NCBI GenBank assembly: GCA_028285265.1 | Contig: JANQPX010000020.1 | Coordinates: 124,001 to 188,000 of the forward strand | Length of the DNA stretch: 64,000 nucleotides | Direction of reading: 5' to 3' | Origin: Geminicoccaceae bacterium | GTDB lineage: Bacteria; Pseudomonadota; Alphaproteobacteria; Geminicoccales; Geminicoccaceae | In this document: positions 23,593 through 32,109 of the stretch, one piece after another | Layout: each line of letters begins with the position of its first letter | Position numbering within the stretch: the first letter of the stretch is position 1 | The notes under the pieces: generated by a model | Databases searched by the model: none | The model's input: the letters and a program-made list of their open reading frames with translations, nothing else | Told to the model about the DNA's origin: nothing | Translations under genes and position numbers: made by a program

Positions 23593-25673
23593 GCACATCG
23601 CGCTCGTCGGACCAGTCTATCGCTGACCTCATCGCCGTTCTTTTTGTTCTTGTTATCCTGATCTACGCTGCCTCTGGGTCGCTTACCGAGTTTGTACGCT
23701 GGTTCGTTGAGAATACGACGCCTGGTTTTGAAGAAATGTCGCGGCGCGAACAGCGGATCCTGCTCAAGGATCACTGGCTAGGCGCTTCCTACAAGACTTT
23801 CGAACGCGCTTTTCTATTGCCAACGGGTCTTATCCTTGGCCTGCCAATTCTCCTTGCGTTTACGATATCGTTCCTATCGATGGTGGGAACGCCACGCTGG
23901 ATGAACTGGGCTTTTGCGTCCGTGGCAGTAGTCACCTTCATGGCTTGGGTGATGAAGCTCTTTGCGATTGATGGAGGTGCGCTTCCCTCAGCACGCCCAA
24001 TTGATTTCTTAGCCTTTCCTGTGGCAACGGCACTTACCCTCTATTTGACTTGGAAGCAGTTCGGCACATTCATCGTCGGCTTTTGTTTGTTTTGGATTGT
24101 CTATTTCTTCGTTCGAGGCCTTTTGCCTGACTGGACAGGCATCTTTGCCGGTTCTGAGAGCAGTTTCGAGCAATCGATGCGGTCAATGGTCCTGAACTTC
24201 TGGGCTCAGACCGGCGGTATGTTCGGTCAGCCACTGCAAGTCGTTTCCGGCAACGTTCTGATCTTCATCGTTTTCGGTGCAGTGCTAATGGCCTCCGGTG
24301 CCGGCGACCTCCTGATGAAAATCGCCAATCGACTGACCGGACGCTTTACCGGCGGTGCTGCACATGCCGCCGTAGCATCGTCGGCCCTATTCGGTACGCT
24401 CAGCGGCGCCGCCATTTCGAATGTGGTCTCCACCGGCGTCATGACCATTCCCGTCATCAAGAGGTCCGGATTCAAGGCACCCTTTGCCGCTGCTGTCGAA
24501 GCCGCTGCCTCGACTGGTGGGCAGGTCATGCCGCCGGTCATGGGGGTCGTCGCCTTCTTCGTCGCAGGCCAAATTGGCCTCGAATATCGCTACATCGTGG
24601 TGGCGGCGATCGTTCCCGCTATCTTCTTCTATCTCGGCACCTTCCTGACGGTCTACTTCGAAGCACGTCGAGATGGCATTGGACCGATGCCGCAAGAGAG
24701 CCGCGAGGGGCTTAGCAGACATGAACTTGTGCAGTGTCTGGTGTTCATCATTCCGCTCGGTGTTCTCAGCTACTTCCTCTTTGCGCAGCCCTCGGTGCCC
24801 AAGGCTGGCTTCTACGGATTCCTTTCCGCCATCGTCTGTGCCCTGGTGTTATTTCCAGGATTCAGGAAGTGGAAAAAGATCTATGAGGCTTTCGCCAATG
24901 CGGGGTCTATGGCCGCCTCAATCGTCGTTATCGTGACCGCGATCGGCCTGATCGTTGGGTTGATCCAAGTGTCAGGATTCTCCGGGCGCCTCTCTCTCCT
25001 TTTGGCACAATTGGCCTCGGGCCCCTTGTTCGGCACCCTAGTGGTGGTTGCCTTAGGAGCCATCGTACTCGGCATGGGACTGCCGCCAGGAGCGACCTAT
25101 TTTATTATCGTCATAGCACTCAGCTCGGGCATCGACGCAGTTGGAGTCGCGCCGCTGACCCTGCATCTCTTTGTCGTATTTTTCGCCGTCATCTCAACCG
25201 TGACACCGCCAGTCGCGTTGGCGGCTTTTGCTGCAGCGCCGATCGCTGGGGCCGATCCAGTCAAAACAAGCTTCCAAGCCGCACGCCTTTCGCTGGCGGG
25301 ATTTCTGATACCCTTTGTCTTCGTCTATCATCCCGCTGTTCTTTATAAAATGCAGGTGCTCTTTGCATGGTTTGGCGGGCAGCTGCCGACATCCAAGGCG
25401 ATGATCGATGTCACGACAGTGAGTTGGGGAGAGCTCGGCTGGATCATCATAGCGTTTACGTTATCGATGTGGCTCCTGACCTCGGCACTGGCAGGTTATG
25501 AGAAAAACCGCCTTCACGGTTTAGAGCGACTTGGCCGGGCGGCCTGTGGCATAGCAATCCTGCTTCCAGAGATGTTCATCGCGTTCCCAGCCTTGCTTCT
25601 GGCTGTCGCAATGATCGTCGGGCATCGTTTCTTGAAAGGGAAACCTTCATCCGTCGACGTGAGGTCGACATAA
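23589..25673 (+). CDS. TRAP transporter fused permease (DctQM type, TAXI family)
   Basis: A 694-residue inner-membrane permease that joins the small (DctQ-like, about residues 1-190) and large (DctM-like) subunits, as usual for TAXI-type TRAP systems. Many hydrophobic helices are evident. The large subunit carries SALFGTLSGAAISNVVSTGVMTIP, a typical conserved loop, plus EAAASTGGQVMPPVMGVVAF and GMGLPPGATYFIIV. It starts inside the preceding gene (ATGA) and is followed 32 bases later by its binding protein. It uses an ion gradient, normally Na+, for uptake. The substrate is probably the sulfated or desulfated compound handled by the two upstream hydrolases (inference). Confidence 0.93.
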   Translation: MSTSRSSDQSIADLIAVLFVLVILIYAASGSLTEFVRWFVENTTPGFEEMSRREQRILLKDHWLGASYKTFERAFLLPTGLILGLPILLAFTISFLSMVGTPRWMNWAFASVAVVTFMAWVMKLFAIDGGALPSARPIDFLAFPVATALTLYLTWKQFGTFIVGFCLFWIVYFFVRGLLPDWTGIFAGSESSFEQSMRSMVLNFWAQTGGMFGQPLQVVSGNVLIFIVFGAVLMASGAGDLLMKIANRLTGRFTGGAAHAAVASSALFGTLSGAAISNVVSTGVMTIPVIKRSGFKAPFAAAVEAAASTGGQVMPPVMGVVAFFVAGQIGLEYRYIVVAAIVPAIFFYLGTFLTVYFEARRDGIGPMPQESREGLSRHELVQCLVFIIPLGVLSYFLFAQPSVPKAGFYGFLSAIVCALVLFPGFRKWKKIYEAFANAGSMAASIVVIVTAIGLIVGLIQVSGFSGRLSLLLAQLASGPLFGTLVVVALGAIVLGMGLPPGATYFIIVIALSSGIDAVGVAPLTLHLFVVFFAVISTVTPPVALAAFAAAPIAGADPVKTSFQAARLSLAGFLIPFVFVYHPAVLYKMQVLFAWFGGQLPTSKAMIDVTTVSWGELGWIIIAFTLSMWLLTSALAGYEKNRLHGLERLGRAACGIAILLPEMFIAFPALLLAVAMIVGHRFLKGKPSSVDVRST

Positions 25674-25705
25674 ATGAGAACGCATCAATACAGGGAGGAC
25701 ACTTC

Positions 25706-26683
25706 ATGAGATATCTCAAGACTGCAGCCATCCTCACATTTGCCGTTGCTTCTCCGACGTTGGCAGAAGATGTGACCCTCAAGATGGCGACGATCGCGCC
25801 CAGCCTTGGCCAAGCAATCACCATGGCGACCTTCGCCAACATCGTGACTGACAATCTCGACGATGTCGCGATCGAAGTTTCCGGTGGTGGGGCGGCGACA
25901 TTGCACCAGCTTGAAGTTGCACGCGGCAATCTCGATTTCTCGATGACCAGTCCGGTGATCTACAACCTCATGGTCGCTGGCAAAGCCATGTATCAGGGTG
26001 AGCCTGAAGCTCCCAAGCTCTCTGAGAATGTTGGACTCTTGATGTGGTTTCCTTATGGCGCCTATCATTTCGCCGTAAGAGCCGACAGTGACATCGAGGT
26101 CCTGGACGATATCGAGGGAGCGTCGATCTTCCTTGGGCCACAGGGAGGCGGCGCCTACAATGCCGCCCGAGGTTGGGTTGAAGCGACCACGGGGCTCGTC
26201 GTCGGCGAGGACTACGAGGCCATCAAGGCCAACTGGCAAACTGGCTATCAGGCCTTTCTGGATGGTAAAGTTGACGTCTATGTCAACGGCTGTCTCGATC
26301 CTTGTGGGCAGTTCATCCAATTCACAGAAACCGAAGATGTACGCTTCATTGGACCGGAGAGCCACGCTGACGAGGCTGTGGACGAGTGGCTTGGGAAGTG
26401 GCGCTACAGAGCAGAAGTACCAGCCGGTCTCTATGAAGGACAGAAAAACGATGCACCTGTGATGTCATTTGATACTGCGGTTGGCATAGCCGTGCGTAGT
26501 GATCTCGACGAAGAGACTGTTTATCGCGTTACCAAGGCATTTTGGGACAACATTGACCAGGTCACTTCCGATGCACCTTGGGCAAAGGCCCTTGACGTGG
26601 AATTCGCCGCTTCGAAACGCGGTTTGATGGAACTCCATCCAGGTGCAGCACGTTACTACCGTGAAGCAGGCGTGCTCGAATAG
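25706..26683 (+). CDS. TAXI-family TRAP solute-binding protein
   Basis: A 325-residue periplasmic binding protein. A signal peptide is clear (MRYLKTAAILTFAVASPTLAE, cleavage near residue 21). The mature part has TAXI-type features: APSLGQAITMATFAN, DFSMTSPVIYNLM, GPQGGGAYNAARGWV and the C-terminal LHPGAARYYREAGVLE. Two cysteines in NGCLDPCGQF lie close together and may form a disulfide. The ribosome site is GGGAGG seven bases ahead of the ATG. It pairs with the fused permease immediately upstream. A GC-rich hairpin follows the stop. Confidence 0.93.
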   Translation: MRYLKTAAILTFAVASPTLAEDVTLKMATIAPSLGQAITMATFANIVTDNLDDVAIEVSGGGAATLHQLEVARGNLDFSMTSPVIYNLMVAGKAMYQGEPEAPKLSENVGLLMWFPYGAYHFAVRADSDIEVLDDIEGASIFLGPQGGGAYNAARGWVEATTGLVVGEDYEAIKANWQTGYQAFLDGKVDVYVNGCLDPCGQFIQFTETEDVRFIGPESHADEAVDEWLGKWRYRAEVPAGLYEGQKNDAPVMSFDTAVGIAVRSDLDEETVYRVTKAFWDNIDQVTSDAPWAKALDVEFAASKRGLMELHPGAARYYREAGVLE

Positions 26684-26977
26684 AGACCGATCCGAACCTG
26701 GCGGGCAGGGTCATTCATAGCCCGCCGCGATCTGGAGCACGATATAGATGGCATTGGACCGAAAGCAGCCGGGGGAGATGGCACGTGCAAATCACGGAAA
26801 AGGCTATGATTGCGAACCCAGCCACTCATCGCTACGTCCACGTTAGCCCTGAGCCTTTGTCGATAAGACATTCTGACTCCCGAGCCCGTGCAGTAGCAGG
26901 GACGCTGGCAATTTTGGAATTCTGCGGACACTGATCGCTCTTTCGAGCTTCCGATCTTCTGTCATGAGGAGTTCAGC
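26684..26977 (+). other. Intergenic region with terminator-like hairpin
   Basis: About 290 bases. A hairpin GGCGGGC / GCCCGCC with a 13-base loop (26700-26726) lies 16 bases after the TAXI gene and probably ends that operon, although it lacks a T-run. The rest holds no supported gene and should contain the promoter of the SDR gene; ATGAGGAG just before its start is the ribosome site. Confidence 0.55.
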
Positions 26978-27742
26978 ATGCGAGCGATCATTACAGGCGC
27001 AGCCACAGGCATAGGTGCGCTTACGGCAAGTAAATTGAAGGCACGCGGGTTCGAGGTGGTGGCCTTGGACATTGCCGAACCGGTCGATGTCGATCAGTGG
27101 ATCCGCGTTGACATGTCAGACACCCAATCGATCAACACGGCCTTGAAGCGGCTTTCGGGCGGGTTCGATTGCCTGATTAACAATGCTGGCTTACCGCCGC
27201 GTCCCGGTCTGGAAGAGAAGGTTTTGTCGGTCAATTTTTTCGGTCTCGTCCAGATCACCAACGCCCTCATCCCATATCTCCATAAGGGCGGCGCAATCGT
27301 GAATACGGCATCTCGTGCTGGTGCCGCCTGGCGAGACAATCTCGAGCAGGTGAGGGCGTTAATGGCCCTTACCGGTCCATCCGAGTTGAGCAGTTTCATT
27401 GAGCGCCATCATGTGGACCATGTCCGAGCCTACAATCTATCGAAGGAAGCGGTTATTGCCTGGAGTCTCGCACAAACAGAACGCTTGATTGAAAAAGGAT
27501 TGCGCATGAATTCGGTTAGTCCAGCTGCCGTCAGTACTGGTATTCTCGAAGATTTTGAAGCGGCTTTTGGCACGAAGATGGCAATGAATATCGCCCGCGT
27601 CGGGCGGCCAGGATTGCCTGAAGAAATCGCCGATGTGATTGTCTTTTTGGCCTCGAAAGAAAGCCGTTGGATCAAAGGTAATGACATAACGATTGATGGG
27701 GGCATGTCGGCACTGACGGCCGCAGATCAGCTCAAGCTCTGA
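26978..27742 (+). CDS. Short-chain dehydrogenase, coniferyl-alcohol dehydrogenase-like
   Basis: A 254-residue SDR oxidoreductase. The cofactor motif TGAATGIG is at residues 6-13, NNAG at about 68-71, catalytic Ser in VNTASRAGA and YNLSK (Tyr-x3-Lys) near residue 150. An insert of about 30 residues between the Ser strand and the Tyr (DNLEQVRALMALTGPSEL) and a DGGMSALTA end match the coniferyl-alcohol dehydrogenase/3-alpha-hydroxysteroid dehydrogenase subgroup. The Asp at the end of beta-2 (VALDIAEP) favours NAD over NADP. It is a single gene ahead of a convergent operon; the substrate is not certain. Confidence 0.88.
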   Translation: MRAIITGAATGIGALTASKLKARGFEVVALDIAEPVDVDQWIRVDMSDTQSINTALKRLSGGFDCLINNAGLPPRPGLEEKVLSVNFFGLVQITNALIPYLHKGGAIVNTASRAGAAWRDNLEQVRALMALTGPSELSSFIERHHVDHVRAYNLSKEAVIAWSLAQTERLIEKGLRMNSVSPAAVSTGILEDFEAAFGTKMAMNIARVGRPGLPEEIADVIVFLASKESRWIKGNDITIDGGMSALTAADQLKL

Positions 27743-27939
27743 AAACCGTTCTTTTCAAGAAGCTCGGCCTTTATGCAGGAGCCGCTGGTCAATTGGCGTT
27801 CTGTCAACTTGGTCTTTTTTTCGGGCGCTCATAGCCCCGCCTCTTTGCGGTCGAAGGATCTCGCCCCTCTAGCTGTACCCCAATATTGAAGCGTGTGTCC
27901 TCCTGGTGGAGCGACAACCACGACTGACAACACCTGCAC
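27743..27939. other. Intergenic region between convergent genes
   Basis: About 200 bases between the SDR (+) and the XoxJ-like gene (-). A T-rich tract (GGTCTTTTTTTCGGG, near 27812) may belong to a terminator for the plus strand, but I do not see a convincing stem before it. No gene is supported. Confidence 0.4.
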
Positions 27940-28923
27940 TCATGGCGACGTCAAAAGTGTCTGCAATGTAAACTGAGACGTCAGCTCATCCGATTGCGGC
28001 GGCGTATAGGTCAACCCTTCAGCCTCAGCAAGATCACTCATGCGTCCTTCTCCTAGGATATCGTAGAGTACCCGGTCGATCGCTTCGACAAGTTGTGTGT
28101 TCGAAGCGAGTACGGCCATACCGATATCGATGCCAAGCGGGTGTCGCCATTTTCCAAGCTTGAGCCGAGTGGCCGGGTTACTCTTGCGATAACTATCAAA
28201 GGCCGCGATATCGACGATCGCGAGCTCCGCGTTGCTCGTTTCGACCTCCCAAAGAAAGGTCGAGCCAGGATTAAAGTGACGGGCGCGGGCGCGATCCCCC
28301 GACGTCAGCTGAATCATCGCAATGGCGCCGGAGAGCGTGCCCTGCTGAAAGGCGAGTCTTCGTCCGCCGAGATCACCAAGGTCGGTCGGTTCGGGTGCTC
28401 CATCTCGGTAGACGAGACCGATAGTCGAACGCATATACCCTTTTGTCACCGCAATCGGGGCGACATCGACAAAGCCAGCAAGGCGATCCTGTAAAAAGCC
28501 GGTACGGGCATCGATTTCCTGAGGCATGCCCAACCAGCGGGGTAACGAGGCCCGATCATAGGAGGGGGACCCAACGGCGCCAGCATAACGCGGATGGCCG
28601 GGAACCACATCGCAAAGTCCATAGGACAGCATTGCATAAGTCTCCCGGACTGGATCGCTCTCCTCTTCACGTTCATCCTCAAACCAGATGATGTCGAGGT
28701 CAAATCCAAGGCGGGTAGCGACTTCTTCGGCGACGCGAAAATCGAACCCACTACCTCCTTGCACTCGCCGCCCCGCGATCACACCAGCATTCCGGGGAAG
28801 GCATACGACAAGATCATGATGCCTGATCGTCGAGATGCCGTCAGCAGAGAGAGCTGGTGTTGGCCCAAATGCCAAGACGAAGCCAACCGGCAAAAGACCG
28901 ACAAGGGCGTTCCATCTTGTCAT
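27940..28923 (-). CDS. XoxJ-like periplasmic protein of the PQQ dehydrogenase cluster
   Basis: A 327-residue periplasmic binding-protein-like protein of the group found beside quinoprotein dehydrogenases (XoxJ/MxaJ). The chosen ATG at 28923 begins a signal peptide (MTRWNALVGLLPVGFVLAF..., cleaved near ALSADG). The mature part opens LVVCLPRNAGVIAG and contains GSGFDFRVAEEVATRLGFDL and GLCDVVPGHPRY, typical of this SBP_bac_3-like family. A longer frame upstream lies over the cytochrome gene and is not used. It is third in the operon after the dehydrogenase and cytochrome. XoxJ proteins are thought to help activate the dehydrogenase; a transport role is unlikely because no ABC genes are present. 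Confidence 0.85.
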   Translation of the reverse strand: MTRWNALVGLLPVGFVLAFGPTPALSADGISTIRHHDLVVCLPRNAGVIAGRRVQGGSGFDFRVAEEVATRLGFDLDIIWFEDEREEESDPVRETYAMLSYGLCDVVPGHPRYAGAVGSPSYDRASLPRWLGMPQEIDARTGFLQDRLAGFVDVAPIAVTKGYMRSTIGLVYRDGAPEPTDLGDLGGRRLAFQQGTLSGAIAMIQLTSGDRARARHFNPGSTFLWEVETSNAELAIVDIAAFDSYRKSNPATRLKLGKWRHPLGIDIGMAVLASNTQLVEAIDRVLYDILGEGRMSDLAEAEGLTYTPPQSDELTSQFTLQTLLTSP

Positions 28924-28937
28924 CTCCTGCGTCCCTT

Positions 28938-29273
28938 TCAGCCTTCGCCTGCTGATGCTTGTGGCGGCGGCTCTTTCCCGCCTCGGGTTGCCACATAGAA
29001 CCAAATGGCCTCCAGCTCTTCCGGAAGCAAAATGTCGCCCCAAGCTGGCATATCGCCTTTGCCTTCCATGACGCTTTTTACAAAGGTTTCCTTGGCATCC
29101 TTTGGCCATTTTCGAAGATCGTAAGACGAAGTCCCGGGATTCTTCATGTCGAGACCATGGCAATGAGAACAGAACTGCTTGTAGACGCTTTCGCCTTTTG
29201 CAAGAAGCGCCTCTTCCGCCTTGGCTGACGCTCCGTAGAGCGTCAGCAAGGCGGCGACGGCTAAGGCTCGCAT
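28938..29273 (-). CDS. c-type cytochrome, electron acceptor of the PQQ dehydrogenase (XoxG-like role)
   Basis: A 111-residue periplasmic monohaem cytochrome c. Start taken at the ATG at 29273, giving signal peptide MRALAVAALLTLYGASAKAE. Haem motif FCSHCHGLD (CxxCH) is about residues 34-38 and GKGDMPAWGDIL gives the likely Met axial ligand. It lies 13 bases after the dehydrogenase and 14 bases before the XoxJ-like gene. Position and size fit the cytochrome that takes electrons from a PQQ alcohol dehydrogenase; the exact class cannot be set without alignment. Confidence 0.88.
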   Translation of the reverse strand: MRALAVAALLTLYGASAKAEEALLAKGESVYKQFCSHCHGLDMKNPGTSSYDLRKWPKDAKETFVKSVMEGKGDMPAWGDILLPEELEAIWFYVATRGGKEPPPQASAGEG

Positions 29274-29286
29274 GATGGTCAACTGG

Positions 29287-30948
29287 TCAATTACCGTGGA
29301 GGGCAAAGGTCCAGAGATAACCACCGGCCGGCGTATCTGCCAGTCGCTCATCACCTGAGAAGAGTGCGTAGACCGCACCGCTGCCGTTCACAATGCTGAC
29401 ATATTGGCGCCCGTCCATCTCCCATGTCATGGGCTGACCAACAATTCCGGATCCAGTGTTGAACGACCACGCTTTAGCGCCGGTTTCGGCATTGAACGCC
29501 TCGAAATCGCCGGACTGATTGCCCGTGAAAATCAAACCACCAGCTGTCGCCAAAATGCCAGCATTTCGGGGAATAGCGATGGCACTTTCCCACTTAACCT
29601 CGGCCGTCATCGGATCGATCGCCCGAAGATAACCACGATCCCCCTCTGGCCAATCCCAACTGAACTCGGCGCCGAAGTAAAAGACCCCTGCGCGGTACTG
29701 CGGCTCTACCCCCTTGTAGTTCATGCCCAAATTGAGCGTATTGATAAATGCCGTTTGCGTATCTGGATTGTACGCCATTGGTGCCCAGTTCTTGCCGCCA
29801 AAGGCGCTCGGCCAGAAGGTTACTTGCTCGCCGGAACGAATCTTGACGCCGAGTTCGGTCTCATTGGGGCGACCCGTCTCGAGATCAATGCTGTCAGCCC
29901 AATCAACGCGATCGATGAACTTGTTCGCGGCGATGAGCTTTCCAGTCAGCCGGTCAATCACGTAGAAGAACCCGTTTCGATTGGCCTGCAAGATGACTTT
30001 TTGACCATCTAGATCGGCCAGCACTAACTCATTGGTACCGTCATAGTCATAGGGATCATTTGGCGTAAATTGGTAATGCCATTTGATGCTACCCGTCTTG
30101 GGATCCATTGCGAGCATGGAGCCCGTGTAGAGATTATCACCGGGACGGACCGCAGCATTCCAGGGGCCAGCATTGCCCACGCCCCAATAGACCGTCTCGA
30201 GTTCCGGATCATAGGTCCCTGTTAGCCATCCTGGACCACCGCCGCGTTCCCATGCATCGCTGTCATCAGGCCATGTCTCGGAACCGGGCTCGCCTGGAGC
30301 CGGCACCGTATAGGTGCGCCAGACACGCTCACCTGTGTCAACGTCGTAGCCTTCGATGTAACCACGAATGCCGTACTCACCGCCGGAAATGCCGACAATG
30401 ACAACGCCGTCGGCCACCAAGGGTGCGACCGTAAATGAGTATCCGGCTTTGAAGTCGATGGAGTTGGTTCGCCAGATTTCAGAGCCCGTTGCCATATCAA
30501 GGGCGATGATATTCGCATCTAGGGTCGTTCGGAAGAGCTTGCCTTCATAGATAGCTGCACCACGATTGACGATGCCGCAGCATGCCGCGCGAGGCGTTTC
30601 TGGGGGATATTCGACCGTTGCTTTCCAGATCTGCTTTCCGGTTGCCGCATCCACCGCGATCGTTGCAGCATGGGTCGTGACATACATCACGCCGTCTTTC
30701 ACGAGGGGGAAACTCTCCTGCCCACGACTATCGTCAAGACTGTAGGCCCAGACCGGTACGAGGCCAGAGACCGTGTCGACACTGATCTGGTCGAGTGAAC
30801 TGTAGCGCTGCTGGCCATAGCCCATACCGTAAGTGAGCACGTCGCCGGGCGTCACAGTATCATTGATGAGCTCGTCGGCGGACTGGGCGTTAGCCATAGA
30901 CCCACCGAGTGTCATGGTCAGCACGATCATTGAACAAAGACGGTTCAC
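29287..30948 (-). CDS. PQQ-dependent alcohol dehydrogenase, lanthanide type (XoxF/ExaF-like)
   Basis: A 553-residue periplasmic quinoprotein with signal peptide (cleavage after SMANAQ). It shows beta-propeller tryptophan-docking repeats, the vicinal cysteines Cys123-Cys124 (RAACCGIV), metal-ligand candidates Glu191 (GGEYGIRG) and Asn259, and NDPYDYDGTNE with catalytic Asp301 and a second acid Asp303. Asp two residues after the catalytic Asp is the mark of lanthanide-dependent enzymes; calcium-type MxaF has Ala there. It is first in an operon with cytochrome c and a XoxJ-like protein. It is somewhat shorter than MxaF/XoxF (about 600). It oxidises an alcohol or aldehyde in the periplasm; methanol is possible but not proved. 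Confidence 0.9.
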   Translation of the reverse strand: MNRLCSMIVLTMTLGGSMANAQSADELINDTVTPGDVLTYGMGYGQQRYSSLDQISVDTVSGLVPVWAYSLDDSRGQESFPLVKDGVMYVTTHAATIAVDAATGKQIWKATVEYPPETPRAACCGIVNRGAAIYEGKLFRTTLDANIIALDMATGSEIWRTNSIDFKAGYSFTVAPLVADGVVIVGISGGEYGIRGYIEGYDVDTGERVWRTYTVPAPGEPGSETWPDDSDAWERGGGPGWLTGTYDPELETVYWGVGNAGPWNAAVRPGDNLYTGSMLAMDPKTGSIKWHYQFTPNDPYDYDGTNELVLADLDGQKVILQANRNGFFYVIDRLTGKLIAANKFIDRVDWADSIDLETGRPNETELGVKIRSGEQVTFWPSAFGGKNWAPMAYNPDTQTAFINTLNLGMNYKGVEPQYRAGVFYFGAEFSWDWPEGDRGYLRAIDPMTAEVKWESAIAIPRNAGILATAGGLIFTGNQSGDFEAFNAETGAKAWSFNTGSGIVGQPMTWEMDGRQYVSIVNGSGAVYALFSGDERLADTPAGGYLWTFALHGN

Positions 30949-31103
30949 GACGTTTCCTCCCTGATTGTTTTCGTCCGACCGCCCGCAGCTTTATCGAGTC
31001 TTAAGCGGCCGATATACGCCATCACCAAGGTGAGAACCCCAAAGAAAGGACAGGAATGGGTGCCTTTTCGAGCTCCTCTCCTTCGACGAAGACAAAGCAA
31101 CCG

Positions 31104-31955
31104 TTACTTCGGCGTCGGCCAGTCCTCCTCTCTCGGTAGCCAACGTTCTGATCGACCATTTGTCAGGTCATGAAGCTGGCGAAGGTAATCATCTCTTGCT
31201 TGTTTCTCGCCCGCGGCGCAGTCGGCAGAAGGATGAGCCGCGACCTGAACAAGGGCGACCGGGCCCTGCCATGCGATCTCCGTGACAAGTTTTCGAAGCA
31301 GGGTTTTGGCAAAGTCCTCGGGCCTTTGAACAGAGAACAGCATGGCTCCCGGTCCGCCGACGACACAGTCTCGGAAGTAGGCTTCCAGATTTGCGGCGTC
31401 GTCTGTCAGTATCGGCAGCCCATTAATCGTGATGCCGCGCCAGAGAACCCATTCACGCGCGGCGAGCACAGACCCCCCAGCGTTGTTGTAGCCATCGGCT
31501 GAAAGATCAATCACGCGGCGTGGAGCCGGCGGCGCCGTCTCAAACAGCAAGGCGGCCTGTTCCAAGGCGGCAGAGATAGAGGTCTCGCCGCTTCGATGAA
31601 GTGTCTCGGCTTCTAGCCTGTCGGCAAACCTGAATGCCGTCTCAGCGCCGTCAATGACTGTCCAAGGCACGATCTGCGCCTGGGAATCCGGACCAGCCCA
31701 TTCGAGGTAAGTGACGGCAACCCGTCCCGTAAATCCGCTTTTGATCGCTTCAACAACCTCCGGCGAGCGAAAGGCGCTGATATAGCCTCTTCGCTGGAGG
31801 TCAAGTTCGTCTGGATCAACGGAGTATGAAATATCAGCGGCCAGCACCAAGGCAAGATCAGTCTCAGGCGCTACAGATTGATCTGCTGCGAACGGCGTTG
31901 AATTCAGAAAGGCCATCGCAGCGGATATCATGATCGATCTGCGGACAATAGGCAT
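31104..31955 (-). CDS. DUF1194 domain protein (VWA-like, exported)
   Basis: A 283-residue protein of the DUF1194 family, related to von Willebrand A domains. The chosen ATG at 31955 gives a signal peptide (RRSIMISAAMAFLNSTPFA). The mature part opens TDLALVLAADISYSVDPDELDLQRRGY, including the MIDAS-like DISYS, and contains VIDLSADGYNNAGGSV, where Asp and Ser match the later metal-site loop. It lies 155 bases upstream of the PQQ dehydrogenase on the same strand. VWA proteins such as MxaC and MxaL accompany methanol dehydrogenases, so a maturation role is possible; DUF1194 itself has no proven function. Confidence 0.85.
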   Translation of the reverse strand: MPIVRRSIMISAAMAFLNSTPFAADQSVAPETDLALVLAADISYSVDPDELDLQRRGYISAFRSPEVVEAIKSGFTGRVAVTYLEWAGPDSQAQIVPWTVIDGAETAFRFADRLEAETLHRSGETSISAALEQAALLFETAPPAPRRVIDLSADGYNNAGGSVLAAREWVLWRGITINGLPILTDDAANLEAYFRDCVVGGPGAMLFSVQRPEDFAKTLLRKLVTEIAWQGPVALVQVAAHPSADCAAGEKQARDDYLRQLHDLTNGRSERWLPREEDWPTPK

Positions 31956-32109
31956 CGCGAACCATTCCGCATTATCGCCGCCTGGCATGCGGCGAAAGCT
32001 CCCTATCTAGACTCAACTTATGTGCTTCGGGACCTTGGTCCAGCTTTTGTCCAGAATTGCCATGGTCATCAGGGCGAGTTGCACGAGCACGTCAGCGTTC
32101 CGCGAAAGC

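Noticed and set aside
27940-29163. Longer version of the XoxJ-like gene with 80 extra N-terminal residues
   Set aside because: The extension overlaps the cytochrome c gene and would bury the clear signal peptide that starts at 28923.
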